NCBI RefSeq assembly: GCF_965200585.1
Contig: NZ_OZ241361.1
Length of the DNA: 64,000 nucleotides
Reading direction: 5' to 3' (one strand)
Source: Bacterioplanoides sp965200585
GTDB lineage: Bacteria > Pseudomonadota > Gammaproteobacteria > Pseudomonadales > Oceanobacteraceae
Shown: piece by piece, positions 63,549-64,000 of the stretch
Layout of the letters: every line of letters starts with the position of its first letter
Position numbering within the stretch: position 1 is the stretch's first letter
Notes under the pieces: model-generated
Seen by the model: the letters and a program-made list of their open reading frames with translations, nothing else
Databases searched by the model: none
What the model was told of the DNA's origin: nothing
Program-made: the position numbers and the translations under genes

Positions 63549-63579
63549 ATTCAGCGCCGGACAGCGTCCGGGGCTGAAT
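63549..63579 (+). terminator. Hairpin terminator after the chemoreceptor gene
   Basis: ATTCAGC-G-CCGGAC / GTCCGG-G-GCTGAAT, 13 paired positions with one G/G mismatch and loop AGC, 46 nt after the stop. The tail AATACTTTACT is only weakly T-rich. A smaller GCCGT-AAAAC-ACGGC hairpin precedes it. Confidence 0.6.
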
Positions 63580-63648
63580 AATACTTTACTCAGGTTATAT
63601 AAACTGACAAGCTTATGTAATCTTATAACATCGCTTTTGGTTTGGCTT

Positions 63649-63936
63649 ATGCCGTTTCGTCGTCACACATCGCTGTTGGCTATGCTGCTTTGTACCCTGA
63701 TGGTACTGGCGGCCAGCATGCAGACGTTACATGAGCAGTTGGCTCATGACGGCATTGCCACGCACTGCGAATATTGTTTACAGGCACTGGATGCTTCCGG
63801 TGTTATTCCTCCGCTATTGATTGCGTTACCAGCTCTGGTACTGGATCTCTCTCCTCAGTTGTTATTGGCCTTCGCTGCGCCGCAACGTCTGACGGTTATG
63901 TTGCAGGCGCGTGCGCCACCGCAGGCCGTTGCTTAA
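63649..63936 (+). CDS. Small DUF2946-like membrane protein
   Basis: 95 residues from ATG 63649. A hydrophobic segment (about 9-23, LLAMLLCTLMVLAAS) is followed by HDGIATHCEYCLQALDASG with CxxC, a second hydrophobic segment (about 55-78) and a tail QARAPPQ. Histidine plus CxxC and the ending RxPP resemble DUF2946 proteins, which often lie before TonB-dependent copper-receptor genes. This is inferred from pattern only. The gene after it begins at 63991 and leaves the window. Confidence 0.6.
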   Translation: MPFRRHTSLLAMLLCTLMVLAASMQTLHEQLAHDGIATHCEYCLQALDASGVIPPLLIALPALVLDLSPQLLLAFAAPQRLTVMLQARAPPQAVA

Positions 63937-63990
63937 CAACTCATACATTTAACACGATCCTTTTTTATCTGTATTTCCGGAGAAGTACCC

Positions 63991-64000
63991 ATGCGTAAGC
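63991..64000 (+). CDS. Start of a further gene (first three codons only)
   Basis: ATGCGTAAGC with the ribosome-binding site CGGAGAAG at 63978-63985, five bases upstream. Only M-R-K is visible. The gene follows the DUF2946-like protein after 54 bp and is probably co-transcribed with it. Product unknown. Confidence 0.6.

Overview
The window is a chromosomal segment of a gammaproteobacterium, most likely a marine Oceanospirillales/Pseudomonadales-type organism. The basis is gene content and order. HisI and HisE are separate genes next to tatA, as in pseudomonads, and ubiE-ubiJ-ubiB lies upstream. rpiA and ilvA are divergent. metX-metW-DUF4426-rdgB-hemW, ftsY-ftsE-ftsX-rpoH and tolC/yqiB-cpdA-yqiA-parE are all recognisable. 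Nearly everything is core metabolism, envelope and cell-division machinery. No prophage, integrase, transposase, CRISPR array, rRNA or tRNA was seen. No species can be named from sequence alone.

Layout. 1-5.9 kb (minus strand): ubiE-ubiJ-ubiB (ubiquinone), then a two-gene spondin-domain operon, then hisI-hisE-tatA, running off the left edge. 6.1-19.8 kb: a small membrane protein, a TolC family outer-membrane factor (minus), then yqiB-cpdA-yqiA, an EAL protein, parE, a PAS-GGDEF-EAL protein, an unknown membrane protein (minus) and parC. 19.9-27.3 kb: a large alpha-2-macroglobulin-like protein with an N-terminal LprI-like domain, followed 3 nt later by pbpC. 27.3-34.3 kb: rsmD and an unknown gene (minus), then ftsY-ftsE-ftsX, a species-specific-looking lipoprotein, and rpoH. 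34.4-47.2 kb: a 1132-residue MASE3-PAS-GAF-PAS-GGDEF-EAL protein, hldD and hldE (all minus), waaA, a YdbH-like protein (minus), rpiA (minus) and ilvA. 47.4-57.3 kb: plsC, a divergent DJ-1/LysR pair, a ThrE-type exporter, a DM13 protein, a small CxxC protein, then metX-metW-DUF4426-rdgB-(ZapB-like)-hemW. 57.3-64 kb: a TPR membrane protein, a RelB/ParE-type toxin-antitoxin pair, an adenosine kinase-like gene, a 2TM K+ channel, a chemoreceptor and a DUF2946-like small protein before a gene that starts at the right edge.

Themes. Envelope and LPS biogenesis (hldE, hldD, waaA, ydbH, plsC, pbpC, TolC), chromosome segregation and division (parC, parE, ftsEX, ftsY, ZapB-like) and second-messenger signalling (cpdA for cAMP, three multidomain EAL proteins for c-di-GMP) dominate. 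The features most worth a second look are: the LprI/alpha-2-macroglobulin fusion coupled to PBP1C; a CRP/Vfr-like site placed as a class II activator site in front of the cAMP phosphodiesterase gene; two unrelated MITE-like inverted-repeat elements, one of which supplies the stop codon of the thrE-like gene; the spondin pair inserted between his/tat and ubi genes; and an AT-richer lipoprotein gene wedged between ftsX and rpoH.

Limits. All functional calls are from reading translated sequence and remembered family motifs; no alignments or searches were run. Start codons were chosen from ribosome-binding sites and remembered homologue N-termini, and alternatives are given where they matter.
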